Below are positions 15,356-25,200 of a stretch of 52,420 nucleotides of DNA, piece by piece. This DNA comes from an uncultured Lentisphaerota bacterium (GTDB lineage: Bacteria > Verrucomicrobiota > Kiritimatiellia > RFP12 > UBA1067), in the NCBI GenBank assembly GCA_900320225.1, contig ONRL01000006.1, positions 1 through 52,420 on the forward strand. Reading direction: 5' to 3'. Under the pieces are notes generated by a model, which saw only the letters and a list, made by a program, of their open reading frames with translations, searched no databases and had not been told where the DNA came from. The stretch's first letter is position 1. Each line of letters starts with the position of its first letter. The position numbers and the translations under genes are program-made.

Positions 15356-17632
15356 CTACTTTGAAGATTTCTTCGCTTCTTCGGCACGTGCCTTCTTCCA
15401 CTTGGCGAATACGTCATCGTCCACGTGGTATTGGAACAGCACATATGCCGGGATTTCGGAACTTATCATTTCCGACGGCCAGGCAAGCGTCCAGGTTCCC
15501 CCAGACTGTTTCGCAACCTTTTCCTCCGTCCCCACGTCGCATAGCAGCGCGCCGTACCTCGTGTAGTATCGCACATTGAGTTCAATGCTCGTCTTGTATG
15601 GCGTGGGATTGGTATATGCGACCTTGAAGTTCCGGGCTTGATCTATCGTCAGAGAGCTAAGGAAATTCGTGCGATACGAAACTTCTCCATATTGGAATGG
15701 CTGCAGGTAATGGGTATGCTTCTTCTTCACATCGTTTGTGATGGACTTCCGGATATTATCCGGAGGACTGCTCAGATCCTTCTCCTCACCCATGAATACG
15801 ATCTTCACAGGAACGTACTCAGTCTTTCTGTCATCACCAGTTCCATTTTGCACGTCGTATGCGAGAGATGGTTTGTAGGTCACCTCTATCGGCCAGGACG
15901 AATGCTTAAATAACAGCTTCACCGAATCGACACCAGGCAACATCTTCCCTTTGCAGTAGAACGTCATGGTCACAATGTCCGAGCCGATGCCAGCCTCGTT
16001 CGTGCGAATCTTTCGGTCTTTTCGACTTTCGCCGATTACATGTACCGCCTTGTCGCCTTTGCAGAGCTCAATCTCGGACTGTACGTCTCCGAGCAGAAAC
16101 CACGACACGGGCAGTTCCACGGAAAACCTATTCCTGCGAACCCTTGGCCTTAGATACCGCATCTTGATTGCAATGACATCGTTCTTTGCCTCCTGCCAGA
16201 GATCTGATATCCTCACACGCCCTATACAGAACAGCTTCTCGATGGACGAGGCGGTCTTGTTCCTGCACAGCTCACGGGAATTCTTCTCAAGAAGGGTCAA
16301 GTCCTTCTTCCCCAGAAGGATGTCGTTATACAGTGTCCGAATGCGGATGAGGTCTGCATCCCTCGGCAGCTCCGATTCGTCCATCGTGATCTCCTCTTTT
16401 GTGTACTTGTTCCTGTATGCCATCAATTTCGCCTCGAAACTTCCCTCAATGTAGGCATTCGACGCACCTAACACCTTAAGTGCGGACTTTGCATCTCCAA
16501 GAATGTGATAATAGATGTCCGCGCAAAAATAGGAATAATCCGCGTTCTGGTTGTTGTAGTTGACGTCCCGAATCTTCTCGAGCATCTTCCTGATCTTCCC
16601 TGCTTCTTCAGCGCTTACGCTCTCAGCACCGTTCTTGACGCCTTTCCCTACCATCGCCGTTATGCAGGCAATCGCGACCTGGGCGACCATAGGATCCACC
16701 TTGACAAGCCCTCGGTACACCTCAAAGAACTTGTTGGACGCCTCTATAGCCACATCCCAATCCTTATTATCTACGGCAAAAGAGGAAAGGTAATACCAAT
16801 AGGGTGCGAACCTCATAAAATGATTCCTCATGTCGCTTGTGTCAAGTAGCGTGTACACACGCCTTGACGAGCCGAGCTTCAGCGCATCCACAAGCGCCTG
16901 CAGTTCACGCGGCGTTACGATGTCCGCGCGCTGAAGTCTTTTTTCTGAGACAAATTGAAATTCAGCGTCGAGCAGCCTCTTGTTCGCCTCGTGGACTTCT
17001 TTTTCCTTCTTTTGGTTGTATTTGAAACGACCCTCCTCCGTAGCTGCCTGCAGTTCATGCATCGTCTTGTCATAGTCCAAAATCGCTGACAAAGGTTCGC
17101 CGACCAGATCACCTGCGAGTACCAACGTTGCCTCGCCGGCAACAGCATATGGATTCCCCCCGCTTTTCAGTCCATCCTTGATCACGCCACCCACGTTGGA
17201 AAGCACCTTTGGAACGGCCGTTATCAGCCTGATCCACATTTCTTTCTTGGCCCGGCGTCTGCTATCTTCCATTTTCTTCTGGTAGAACTGGTAATCGTCC
17301 TCGTTCATCTTCATCGCCTTGAGCGCATCAAGCATGTCTTTGATCAAATCCAGCATTGCCTTTTCGTTGTACAAAAACTTGGGAATCCTGGTAATGTCGA
17401 TGCGGTCAAGGGATATCTTGTCGTACTCGTCCTGAATCGCGATGACGTTGTGGTATGTATTCATCACGGTGAATGCGTAGTTCATCTGGTTGATGTAGGC
17501 AATCGTGTCAAGCGCAGATTCCCTGTCAACCGACGATGAAGCGTCTTTCAGCGTCCTGTCAACCTCTTCCACGCCTAATGCAGCCGCCGCGAAGACGAAC
17601 AACACGACTGTCGATATTCTCATTTTGCTCAT
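15356..17632 (-). CDS. Large exported protein of unknown function
   Basis: A 758-residue protein with a signal peptide (about 1-20, MSKMRISTVVLFVFAAAALG). I do not recognise the family. The first 470 residues look largely helical and charged, with possible tetratricopeptide-like helices around 270-470 (YYLSSFAVDNKDWDVAIEAS, YHILGDAKSALKVLG). Residues about 480-740 look beta-rich (FSVELPVSWFLLGDV, ELNVRYYTRYG, WTLAWPSEMISS). The base composition is visibly less GC-rich than the housekeeping genes, as for the genes to its right, suggesting transfer. AAGGAG lies upstream of the ATG. The next gene upstream, an exported endonuclease, is only 37 bases away, so the two may be cotranscribed. Confidence 0.72.
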   Translation of the reverse strand: MSKMRISTVVLFVFAAAALGVEEVDRTLKDASSSVDRESALDTIAYINQMNYAFTVMNTYHNVIAIQDEYDKISLDRIDITRIPKFLYNEKAMLDLIKDMLDALKAMKMNEDDYQFYQKKMEDSRRRAKKEMWIRLITAVPKVLSNVGGVIKDGLKSGGNPYAVAGEATLVLAGDLVGEPLSAILDYDKTMHELQAATEEGRFKYNQKKEKEVHEANKRLLDAEFQFVSEKRLQRADIVTPRELQALVDALKLGSSRRVYTLLDTSDMRNHFMRFAPYWYYLSSFAVDNKDWDVAIEASNKFFEVYRGLVKVDPMVAQVAIACITAMVGKGVKNGAESVSAEEAGKIRKMLEKIRDVNYNNQNADYSYFCADIYYHILGDAKSALKVLGASNAYIEGSFEAKLMAYRNKYTKEEITMDESELPRDADLIRIRTLYNDILLGKKDLTLLEKNSRELCRNKTASSIEKLFCIGRVRISDLWQEAKNDVIAIKMRYLRPRVRRNRFSVELPVSWFLLGDVQSEIELCKGDKAVHVIGESRKDRKIRTNEAGIGSDIVTMTFYCKGKMLPGVDSVKLLFKHSSWPIEVTYKPSLAYDVQNGTGDDRKTEYVPVKIVFMGEEKDLSSPPDNIRKSITNDVKKKHTHYLQPFQYGEVSYRTNFLSSLTIDQARNFKVAYTNPTPYKTSIELNVRYYTRYGALLCDVGTEEKVAKQSGGTWTLAWPSEMISSEIPAYVLFQYHVDDDVFAKWKKARAEEAKKSSK

Positions 17633-17669
17633 TGTCTCTCCTTCCAGTTCTTTTTAATCCCGCTCAAAA

Positions 17670-18428
17670 TCATCTAAGCCCCCACTCCGACGGGCTGCTC
17701 CTTGTCTTGAGGTCCCTCTGCACGTCTCGCGGCAGTTTGGTGAAGAACTTGAGTCCCGTCTCCTCCTCCACCTTGCCTACCGTGCAGACGAACCTCTTGA
17801 TGTCGTCGCCCATGGCGTCGTGCGGGACGATGAAGCCGATCATCTTCGGCCTTGTCCCCTCGCTGTAGACAACCTTGTAGAACTTGCTCGCGACCGACAT
17901 CTCTCCAAGCTTGCGCCCTCCTGACGCAGGAAATATGGGGCCGGTCACGACGACGATGGAACCCTCTTCGTATGCGAATCTGCGAACCTGCCACTCAAGG
18001 CGCTTCCATATTCCGCGGTTGAACGACTGTGACTGCGGGCTCATGTTGGACATGTAGAAGCTCTCGCTTTCGGTCTTCGCGGAATAGCGCATGTCCTCGG
18101 CTGGCGCCAGATGGCCCTTGTCGTAACCGCTCTTCGAGTAGTCGCGCATGTCGGAAATAGTCGCCGGCAGCTGCGGGTCCGGGCGGAAGTCGTTCGTGCG
18201 GGCAACCTTCTCAGCGCTTAAGACCTGCTTGCCCGTAAGACGGTACTGCACCCACTTTGCCTGATGGTGCTTCTTCGAATATCCAAGCGCGTACCCTTCG
18301 CGTTCTATGACGACATCCGCCCGTCCTGGATTCCCCACGTCCAGGTGGTTCGCCGAATACGAATGCCCTGCCGTCAACACGGCAATCATCGCCGTTATCA
18401 GAATTCTTTTCACCATTACCGTCTGCAT
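17670..18428 (-). CDS. Secreted DNA/RNA non-specific endonuclease
   Basis: A 252-residue exported nuclease of the beta-beta-alpha metal (Serratia/NucA) family, which cuts single- and double-stranded DNA and RNA. A signal peptide covers about 1-26. The DRGH-type motif reads YDKGHLAPAEDM with catalytic His106; the metal-binding Asn is Asn137 in SFNRGIWKRLE. VVVTGPIFP and FYKVVY are further family landmarks. In the motif, Arg is replaced by Lys (DKGH), which is tolerated in some members. It could provide nucleotides by degrading outside DNA, or act in conflict; its place beside a restriction region is suggestive only. AGGAG precedes the ATG. Confidence 0.9.
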   Translation of the reverse strand: MQTVMVKRILITAMIAVLTAGHSYSANHLDVGNPGRADVVIEREGYALGYSKKHHQAKWVQYRLTGKQVLSAEKVARTNDFRPDPQLPATISDMRDYSKSGYDKGHLAPAEDMRYSAKTESESFYMSNMSPQSQSFNRGIWKRLEWQVRRFAYEEGSIVVVTGPIFPASGGRKLGEMSVASKFYKVVYSEGTRPKMIGFIVPHDAMGDDIKRFVCTVGKVEEETGLKFFTKLPRDVQRDLKTRSSPSEWGLR

Positions 18429-18453
18429 TTCGTTTCTCCTGTTTCAACATGGG

Positions 18454-18522
18454 CTACGCGCGATGATGAGCGCCGCGGTCAACCCCGGTCTGCCCGCCGG
18501 ATATGATCTTGGATATCAGCAT
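18454..18522 (-). pseudogene. Remnant of SLOG/molybdenum-carrier-like gene, copy 1
   Basis: Reads [18 protein letters not shown] then HHRA and stop. [13 protein letters not shown] is the N-terminal nucleotide-binding signature of the putative molybdenum-carrier (SLOG superfamily) proteins, which are normally 150 or more residues. Bases 18470-18522 are identical over 53 bp to copy 2 at 20778-20830. The context upstream of the ATG, a degenerate palindrome ctatgggggcagacccaatag, also resembles copy 2. Confidence 0.7.
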
Positions 18523-18580
18523 CTGATCTTATACTATTGGGTCTGCCCCCATAGCCCCTCAACAACCATCATCATCCGCT

Positions 18581-20647
18581 TCATCTTCTTGTTCCTTCTT
18601 TGCTTTCTGTCAAAACAGTTGCTGACCCTTTTATTCCCAGATCGTCTAGTGTCAATTCCGACAACATTTCGGCCGTCAAGGGCGCGACACCGGAAAGACG
18701 AACTGCCTGTCGCTGTATTGTTTTCTCAAACAGGTTACGCACATAGCGCCCGTTTCCGAAATTCCTATCCTTTCCTGCAACTGCATGCTCAATGATCTGC
18801 ACAATGGAGTTTCGAACGTCTTGGTTACAGGTATATTGATTCTTTTCTGTCAATCGCAAGAACATACTTGCCAATTCTTCCGCTGTATAATCTGGGAAAC
18901 CTATGTATCGATTAAAGCGCGACTGGAGACCTGGATTAGAATCAATGAAATCTTTCATCTCCTCGGTATAACCAGCGAGTACTACCACAAGCCGATCTCT
19001 GTCATCTTCCATGCGCTTCAACAATGTTGAGATGGCCTCTCGCCCGAAATCCTTGTCACCTCCTTGCACAAGAGAATATGCCTCGTCAATAAAGAGTATG
19101 CCGTCAAGTGCTTGATCGATAATCTTGTTTGTCTTAACGGCGGTTTGTCCTATATATTCGGCGACAAGTCCCGACCTATCTGTTTCAACCAATTGTCCCT
19201 TCTTGACCACTCCCATTTCACGATAAATGTCAGCAAGAATACGTGCCACGGTAGTCTTCCCCGTACCGGGGTTCCCCGTGAAAACACAGTGGTAAGAGAT
19301 GGGAGACACCTTTAAACCGACTTGTTTGCGCTTTAGCTGAACCCGAATAAAGTCTGTGAGGTCTCGTACTGTTTTCTTCACTGGTTCAAGTCCAACAAGT
19401 TCATCGAGGGACTGTAAAACGGATTCGAGTGCTTTACGGCCATTGTTTCTTCCAAGGTCTTCAGTAGAAGTATCCGCTCCCTTTGCAGGATTGCCTGATT
19501 GACTTTCGTCGTCGAAACTGGGGATTTCATATCTGGGTTTTGACGATGGATCCTCTCTACTTCCTATCACTCTTACATTACTACCGTCGGAGACATCGTT
19601 GAGCTTCATGATAAATGCAAGAGTTTCACTCTCTTTGGCAGTCACAGTTCCGTCGGCCTTAGCCACAAGCGACGCCCAACGATACAATAATGTGGAAAAA
19701 CGTTGTACCCTTTCCCGTTCAGAATTGACTTTACCGAAAATAACCGCAAAACGAAAATCATCTGGATGTCTTTCAATGTCAATATTCAATTTGGCATTTA
19801 GATCAAAATCAGCTATGCGCCGAGACAACCTCATTGCCAAATCCCGATTATAAAATCGCGTCAGGTTAAAATTCTTACTTATAAGCAAACAGGCAATCAT
19901 CGCGAACCCCACACCCTCTAAATTGTAGAGATCCGTTGTCGAATGGCCCAATCTTCTAAAGCAATCACGAATGTCACAATATACGATCGCTGCCAAGCGC
20001 CTATTGATTGTAAAGATGTTTTCACCCACATCCAGAGCTTCAAGACCCGACAAGGCATTCACCTGATTACGACATCGAGTGCTCCGGTTCATTTCCTTCA
20101 GGAAGTTATATAAAGCCTGCGAAGCAAGTGCAAGTTCCTTTACATAAGTATCCCAACGCTCACCGGTCTTTATAGGAGTTGACGGCGATTTCGACACATA
20201 TCTCTTACTTGCGTCCAGCTTACATGCAGCCATCTTACTTGCTGCCGCCTTATCGTCGGCCAAGAAATACCAGGAACAAAAAGAGAGCAGTAACGTCATC
20301 ACAATACCAATTATGCAAGCTACCATGAATACTAGAGCAATCTGAGAGTGTTGGTCTTTGTAAAAGGGGAAAGCGATCAAAGCACCAATGCCAAACAAAA
20401 GGCAAAGAAGAATCGAAATAAGAACGTTCTTCCCTCCTCCAAAGCCATTGCACATAGTAGAACCTCCTGAGTATTTCTTTTCGTAACGAATTCCAGTTCC
20501 AGGAATTCCAACACTTGATCGCACGCCGTGCGGACCAATAGTCGTTCTCGCACCACGTGGTCCGAAAGAGACACTTGTGCCTCGCTTGCCCCAATTGAGC
20601 GTCACACCTGGCGCAATCTTAATTCGTTTATAAAAGCGAAATCTCAT
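18581..20647 (-). CDS. DUF4236 - two TM - TerB-like - AAA+ (CbxX/SpoVK-type) ATPase
   Basis: A 688-residue multidomain protein. Residues 1-58 are a DUF4236 domain (MRFRFYKRIKIAPGVTLNWG, GPHGVRSSVGIPGTG). Two membrane helices lie at about 74-95 and 103-127. Residues 160-315 are helical and unrecognised. Residues about 320-350 (LVAKADGTVTAKESETLAFI) look like part of a TerB domain. Residues about 410-670 are a CbxX/CfqX-class AAA+ ATPase: Walker A GNPGTGKTT 458-466, Walker B GILFIDEAY 516-524, LAGY 557-560 and the Arg-rich LQSRFNRYI. Such ATPases remodel proteins. The combination suggests a membrane-tethered remodelling machine, perhaps for stress or defence; the function is inference. The gene is AT-rich and flanked by two copies of a SLOG remnant. 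Confidence 0.85.
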   Translation of the reverse strand: MRFRFYKRIKIAPGVTLNWGKRGTSVSFGPRGARTTIGPHGVRSSVGIPGTGIRYEKKYSGGSTMCNGFGGGKNVLISILLCLLFGIGALIAFPFYKDQHSQIALVFMVACIIGIVMTLLLSFCSWYFLADDKAAASKMAACKLDASKRYVSKSPSTPIKTGERWDTYVKELALASQALYNFLKEMNRSTRCRNQVNALSGLEALDVGENIFTINRRLAAIVYCDIRDCFRRLGHSTTDLYNLEGVGFAMIACLLISKNFNLTRFYNRDLAMRLSRRIADFDLNAKLNIDIERHPDDFRFAVIFGKVNSERERVQRFSTLLYRWASLVAKADGTVTAKESETLAFIMKLNDVSDGSNVRVIGSREDPSSKPRYEIPSFDDESQSGNPAKGADTSTEDLGRNNGRKALESVLQSLDELVGLEPVKKTVRDLTDFIRVQLKRKQVGLKVSPISYHCVFTGNPGTGKTTVARILADIYREMGVVKKGQLVETDRSGLVAEYIGQTAVKTNKIIDQALDGILFIDEAYSLVQGGDKDFGREAISTLLKRMEDDRDRLVVVLAGYTEEMKDFIDSNPGLQSRFNRYIGFPDYTAEELASMFLRLTEKNQYTCNQDVRNSIVQIIEHAVAGKDRNFGNGRYVRNLFEKTIQRQAVRLSGVAPLTAEMLSELTLDDLGIKGSATVLTESKEGTRR

Positions 20648-20662
20648 TATATGCCCTCTCCC

Positions 20663-20830
20663 CTACGCCGCGTAAAGTTGTTGCTGGATGTTGCTGAAGA
20701 AGCCGAGCGCGTCGGCGAGACGACCTTTCGGGATCAGCCCGCCATACGGGAAACCGAGCTCCAGCGCGGCCTCAATCGCGCCGCGGTCAACCCCGGTCTG
20801 CCCGCCGGATATGATCTTGGATATCAGCAT
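20663..20830 (-). pseudogene. Remnant of SLOG/molybdenum-carrier-like gene, copy 2
   Basis: A 55-codon frame beginning [18 protein letters not shown] and continuing [17 protein letters not shown], matching the first 40 residues of putative molybdenum-carrier proteins (SLOG superfamily). After RLAD it switches to [14 protein letters not shown] and stops, which does not look like the family, so the rest of the gene has been lost or replaced. The first 53 bases are identical to copy 1 at 18470-18522. It could be expressed as a short peptide, but truncation is the simpler reading. Confidence 0.68.
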
Positions 20831-20841
20831 TCTAATCTCAC

Positions 20842-20861
20842 TATGGGGTCAGACCCCATAG
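20842..20861. repeat. Palindrome tatggggtcagaccccata at a gene end
   Basis: tatggggtc-a-gacccata-type inverted repeat, with 9-base arms. It contains the stop codon of the zinc-ribbon gene and lies 12 bases before the ATG of SLOG remnant 2. A degenerate copy is at 18535-18555 before remnant 1. Palindromes of this kind occur near REP-type mobile sequences, but no transposase is seen here. Confidence 0.65.
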
Positions 20862-21223
20862 TCCTCCAATCCATATTGTGTCGACGGGCGCGATTCCTTT
20901 TGACAACCTCGTACAATACAAAAACCTAACACTACAAAAACCACCAAAAACACTATAAAGCCTTTAAAAGCAGCCCAGAACCCTTCTCGCTTGTCGATAA
21001 TCGTAGCACATATAACCCCAACAAGGCCGGCCCAGAATCCCATCCAGAAATCATTATACGTATTAACAGGTTGTTGACGCTGTGATGTGCCTCCTAGATA
21101 GGTTGTGCTAGGCGAATGATCGACTGGCCTCTTTTCAGGTTCTGGCGATGGCAATGTGCGTCCACATGACCAACAGGTTTTGGCATTGGACTGATTTGGT
21201 GTTTTACAGTGCGGACATGTCAT
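20849..21223 (-). CDS. Zinc-ribbon membrane protein
   Basis: A 124-residue protein. The N-terminus is a zinc ribbon, MTCPHCKTPN followed by CWSCG (two CxxC pairs: C3, C6, C17, C20). A polar linker follows, then one or two hydrophobic segments: about 60-76 (FWMGFWAGLVGVICATI) and 85-105 (FWAAFKGFIVFLVVFVVLGF). Zinc-ribbon/TM proteins of this layout are common and mostly uncharacterised. Its stop codon lies in the palindrome described above. It is 18 bases downstream of the HARE-HTH/T5orf172 gene and likely cotranscribed with the restriction system. Confidence 0.8.
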   Translation of the reverse strand: MTCPHCKTPNQSNAKTCWSCGRTLPSPEPEKRPVDHSPSTTYLGGTSQRQQPVNTYNDFWMGFWAGLVGVICATIIDKREGFWAAFKGFIVFLVVFVVLGFCIVRGCQKESRPSTQYGLEDYGV

Positions 21224-21241
21224 GACTTTTTCCCTTCTACA

Positions 21242-22180
21242 TCACAATGGATTCCGAGCACAAGCCCAGTCAATCACGAAATCGTTTTGATCGAACTTGA
21301 CGCCCGCATCATCAAGCAAACTGCGCCACTTACTGTTCTGATGGCACGGTCTGCGGACCTTGCTGCCGACAGGAGCGAAATATTGAAGGACGCCGCCGAA
21401 CGCGCCCTCGTTGCCGCCACGGCGGGCAATCAACTTTGCTAGCTGCGTCTTGCCGGACCATGACGTGCCGCCTGTCTTGGCCGCCTTGGATTTGGACTTG
21501 GGCTCGGGAACATCGCGCTTGATCGGCTTGACGACCACTTCTTGTCCAGGGACATGAAACCACCTATCATCAGGATCAAGCACGGCTGAAACATCCGTCA
21601 ATATCTCCAGCGCTTCCTGTGGCTTTATCTTGTAGAACTCGCGCTTCTCGCTCACCCGCTTGCGCGTAAGCTTCGTGAGGATGCGATGCACCAGTTCCTC
21701 CACCTGCGCGTACTTGCTCGTCTTCAAGGAAGCAAACTCAACGAACTCCGTGGGGATGGCGGTGTTGTAGAGCTCCTTCGAACGCGTATTCACGGGACGG
21801 CGCGTCTTTCCAATCTTCACCATGCCCTTCAAACTTGGATTGGTAAGGATGTAGACGTACCCCGTGCCCACTGTCGCGGCACTTCCAGATGTAGCTGATG
21901 CCGGTTTCGACTTCATGCCCTCCACGTAGTCAAAGAGCGTCGGCTCCTCTGGGCGATCTGTGGGCATACCCACCAACGCGAAAGTCGCTCGTCCCGTCTT
22001 AACGAACGTCGTGCCGCCATTTTTAATGTGCATGTATATCGCCGAACCTACGGACGCCGAAGGCGTCTTTGACTCGGGCACCCAGAGTCCAGCGTCAACC
22101 ATGCGCCGTGTAAGGACGTCAACGCCCAACGGGCCACCCGCCTCTCTCAAAACCTTTTCTGCCGCATCGAGAATAGTCAT
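21242..22180 (-). CDS. HARE-HTH plus T5orf172 (GIY-YIG) protein
   Basis: A 312-residue protein with two recognisable domains. Residues 3-71 form a HARE-HTH winged helix (LREAGGPLGVDVLTRRMVDAG, SVGSAIYMHIKNGG, FALVG), a domain linked to DNA modification and restriction. Residues 107-195 form a T5orf172/MUG113 GIY-YIG nuclease: GYVYIL 107-112, VKIGKT 121-126, Glu162/His165 and EFY 181-183. The remaining 100 residues hold a conserved-looking SGKTQLAKLIARRGG segment without clear family. It starts 24 bases after hsdR, so it is an accessory gene of the type I restriction locus, perhaps an added nuclease or modification reader; that role is inference. Confidence 0.85.
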   Translation of the reverse strand: MTILDAAEKVLREAGGPLGVDVLTRRMVDAGLWVPESKTPSASVGSAIYMHIKNGGTTFVKTGRATFALVGMPTDRPEEPTLFDYVEGMKSKPASATSGSAATVGTGYVYILTNPSLKGMVKIGKTRRPVNTRSKELYNTAIPTEFVEFASLKTSKYAQVEELVHRILTKLTRKRVSEKREFYKIKPQEALEILTDVSAVLDPDDRWFHVPGQEVVVKPIKRDVPEPKSKSKAAKTGGTSWSGKTQLAKLIARRGGNEGAFGGVLQYFAPVGSKVRRPCHQNSKWRSLLDDAGVKFDQNDFVIDWACARNPL

Positions 22181-22204
22181 AGTTTCCCTCTTTTCCCTCT
22201 TTCC

Positions 22205-25200
22205 TTACGCCGCCTGTTGGCCGGTGATTGCGTTCAGACGGGCGATGATTTCCTGCAGCTGACTGATGCGGCCATCGAAAAGGCTTCCGATGTCGTAGTC
22301 GGCGAACGGCTCCTCGTTGGTGAGGTCTTCGGGGGTGACCTCGCCGTTCTCGCGCAGATAGTTGATGATTTCCCGCACGAACTCCTGCTGTGCCTGGTTG
22401 AGCGTGCCGCCGGAAAGGAACTCCCCGAACTTCTCCTGCACGGCATCTTCGTCGATGTCCACGAGCGAACGCACGAATCCCGGCAACGTCCCTTTGTAAT
22501 GCTCTGCCTCGTACTGCTCGCGCGTGCCCAGCACCTCCCAGAGGATGCGCTCTAGTTCATGCATGTCGGCGGCTGCTATCGGCTCCAGCTTGCGAATCTT
22601 CTCCACCACGGGACTCGTCGCGTTCTCGGCCAGATAATCAATCACCTTCTCGCGGTAGGTGCGAATGTCCAACGTTCCGCTGGGTGCCGGCTTCTCCGTT
22701 GTCGAGTCCGCGATGTGCAGCGTCACGATGCCCACGCCGTCCGTCGTGAGATAGACCATCAACCCACGCACGGCCTGATGAAGCTCCTCCACCTTCTCCA
22801 GTTCGGCATGTTCCCAGAATGACGGCGACTCTAACGTCTCCAGTTCGCGCCGTTTCGCAACTACCGCCGCGATCGTACCCAGCTTCATCAGCTGATTGGC
22901 CACCTTCCGCACCTTCCCCACCTCTTCTGACGCGCCCGCAACCGATCCGGTTTCGGCAAGCGACAGCTCGATGGTTGTCATGTGCACGTCGAACAGCTTC
23001 ACCAACTCGTGTTCGGATTGCAGGTCCTCCACAAGCGGCGTAATGTAATGGTCGATCTCCTTCACGCGCTCCGGCGTGAGCGTCAGCCAGTCATCCGTCG
23101 TCTTGTAATTGTCAAGATGCGGCATCGCCTTGCGCACCGCGATGCGCGCGTGCTGCTTCCGCAAATACGCCACCTGCGCCTCCACCGCCGCGCTCAGCGC
23201 CTTACGGTAGTCGGCGCGCCACGGGACAGACTGGTGCGCAACATCCTGCAACGCGAGCATGAGTTTCACGCGCAGCGAAAACAGCCTCTGCGACACGGAC
23301 AGCGCCACCTTGGAATCGTCCTCGCCTTCGCCGCCCGCTCCGAAATACTCGAAGTTCCCGCAGTAGTCAAAGCACAGGAAATGCTCCTTGTTCAACCCCG
23401 GACCGAACACGTCCGGCGCAAGACGCGTCCCTCGACCGAGCATCTGGAAGAACTTGATCTTCGAACGCACCTTCTTGAAGAAGACGAGGTTCAGCACCTC
23501 CGGCACGTCCACGCCCGTATCAAGCATATCCACCGAAACCGCAACGCGGAACTCGCGTTTATTCTTAAAATCGTCAATAAGACCCTTGCTGAATTTCACC
23601 TGGTTGTCGATGAGCTGGCAATAGTCCGCACCCAGGTGTGGATAGAGCGCGTGGAACCGCTGCACGATCATAAGCGCGTGCTTGTGGTTGTACGCGAAGA
23701 TGATGGTCTTGCCCAGCAGCTCTCCGCTCTCGACCTTCTGCCCTTCTGCCATCAGCTTTTCAAGAACGCGGTCGCACGTGGGCGTGTTGTACACGGCGCG
23801 GAATATCTTCTCGTTCCCCACCTCGTCGGGACGACTGTCGTATCCCGCCGCATCGAATCCCTCCTCGTAGTCCTCCTTCTCGGCGGCGGAAAGGTCGTCG
23901 TAGCGGATGCCGTCGCGCAGGACGGATGTGGTGTAGTTCTTCAACTTCCACCCGACAAGATAATGTTCGTTCCGCCCCTGCTCCATCGTGTACTCGAAGT
24001 TCGGCACGCCGATGTGGCACTCGAATATCTTGTACGTGTTGGCGTCCACTTCGTCGCGGGGCGTGGCCGTGAGTCCCACGAGCAGAGAGTCGAAGTACTC
24101 GAAAATCGTGCCGTACTTGTTGAAGATGGAACGGTGCGCCTCGTCCGTGATGATGAGGTCGAAACGACCGATCCCGAAACGCTTCTTCTCCGCGTCGATG
24201 GCGTGGATCATCGTCTGGTACGTGGACATCACGATCCGCGCTGTGTCGGGGTTGCCCGTGTCCTTCTTGTCGGAGAGGACCGCAAGCGACATCGACGGCA
24301 GCAGCTTCACGAACGTCTTCTTTGCTTGATCCACAAGCTCCGTCCTGTCCGCGAGGAACAGCACATGCTCCACCCAGTCGTTCCGGCTCAACACGTCAAC
24401 GAGCGACACCGCAACGCGCGTCTTGCCCGTACCTGTCGCCATCACCAGCAACCCGCGCCGGTGCATTGCGTTGAACCATTCGCACAGCGACGTCACCGCC
24501 GTGATCTGGTACGGACGCCCCGCGATGTCGCGGTCGATCTTGAAATCATGTATCGGCTTGCGCTTGCGGCGGAACAGCAGCCCCTCCAGCTCCTCGCGCG
24601 TGTGGTACGCGCACAGCGGCCGGTCGGGATAGATGCCGTCGATGCACCAGAGCTGATAGCCGTTCGTGTAGTAGAGAACCGGCATCGCGCATCCGTACTG
24701 CGCCACCAGACGCTCCCCGTACAGCTTCACCTGGTGCCGCCCCTTCTCGGGACTCTCCGCCGTGCGCTTCGCCTCCACCACGGCCAACGGAACGCCGTCC
24801 TTCCCGTACAGCACGTAGTCGCAGTAGCCGTCCTGACCGCTCGGCGGCATCCCCGTCACCTTGATCTCCGTGCCCGCCTTGCACGGAACGGGCGTGTTGT
24901 CGGTGCCGACAAGTTCCCATCCCGCTTCACGCAGATAGAGGTCGATGTACTCCTTGCGCGTCTCCGCCTCCGTGAGCGTATGCACGTACGCGAACTCGGA
25001 CGCGCCCGGATTGAGCTTCGCCTGGACAGCGGCAAGGATCGCGGACGCCTTTTCGACCGCCGCCCACGCGGCGTTCTTCGTGATGTGCTTCTCGTGCAGC
25101 GCGTGTGAGCCGAGAACGCGCACGTAGTCGAACGCCGACGCAAGATTGTTCTCGCGCACGAGGTTGCCCACCGCCCGACCGCCCATCCGCTCAAGGAACG

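Noticed and set aside
18454-20861. Integron with attC sites
   Set aside because: The repeated unit is coding sequence of a SLOG-type gene and lacks the attC core sites; no integrase is present.
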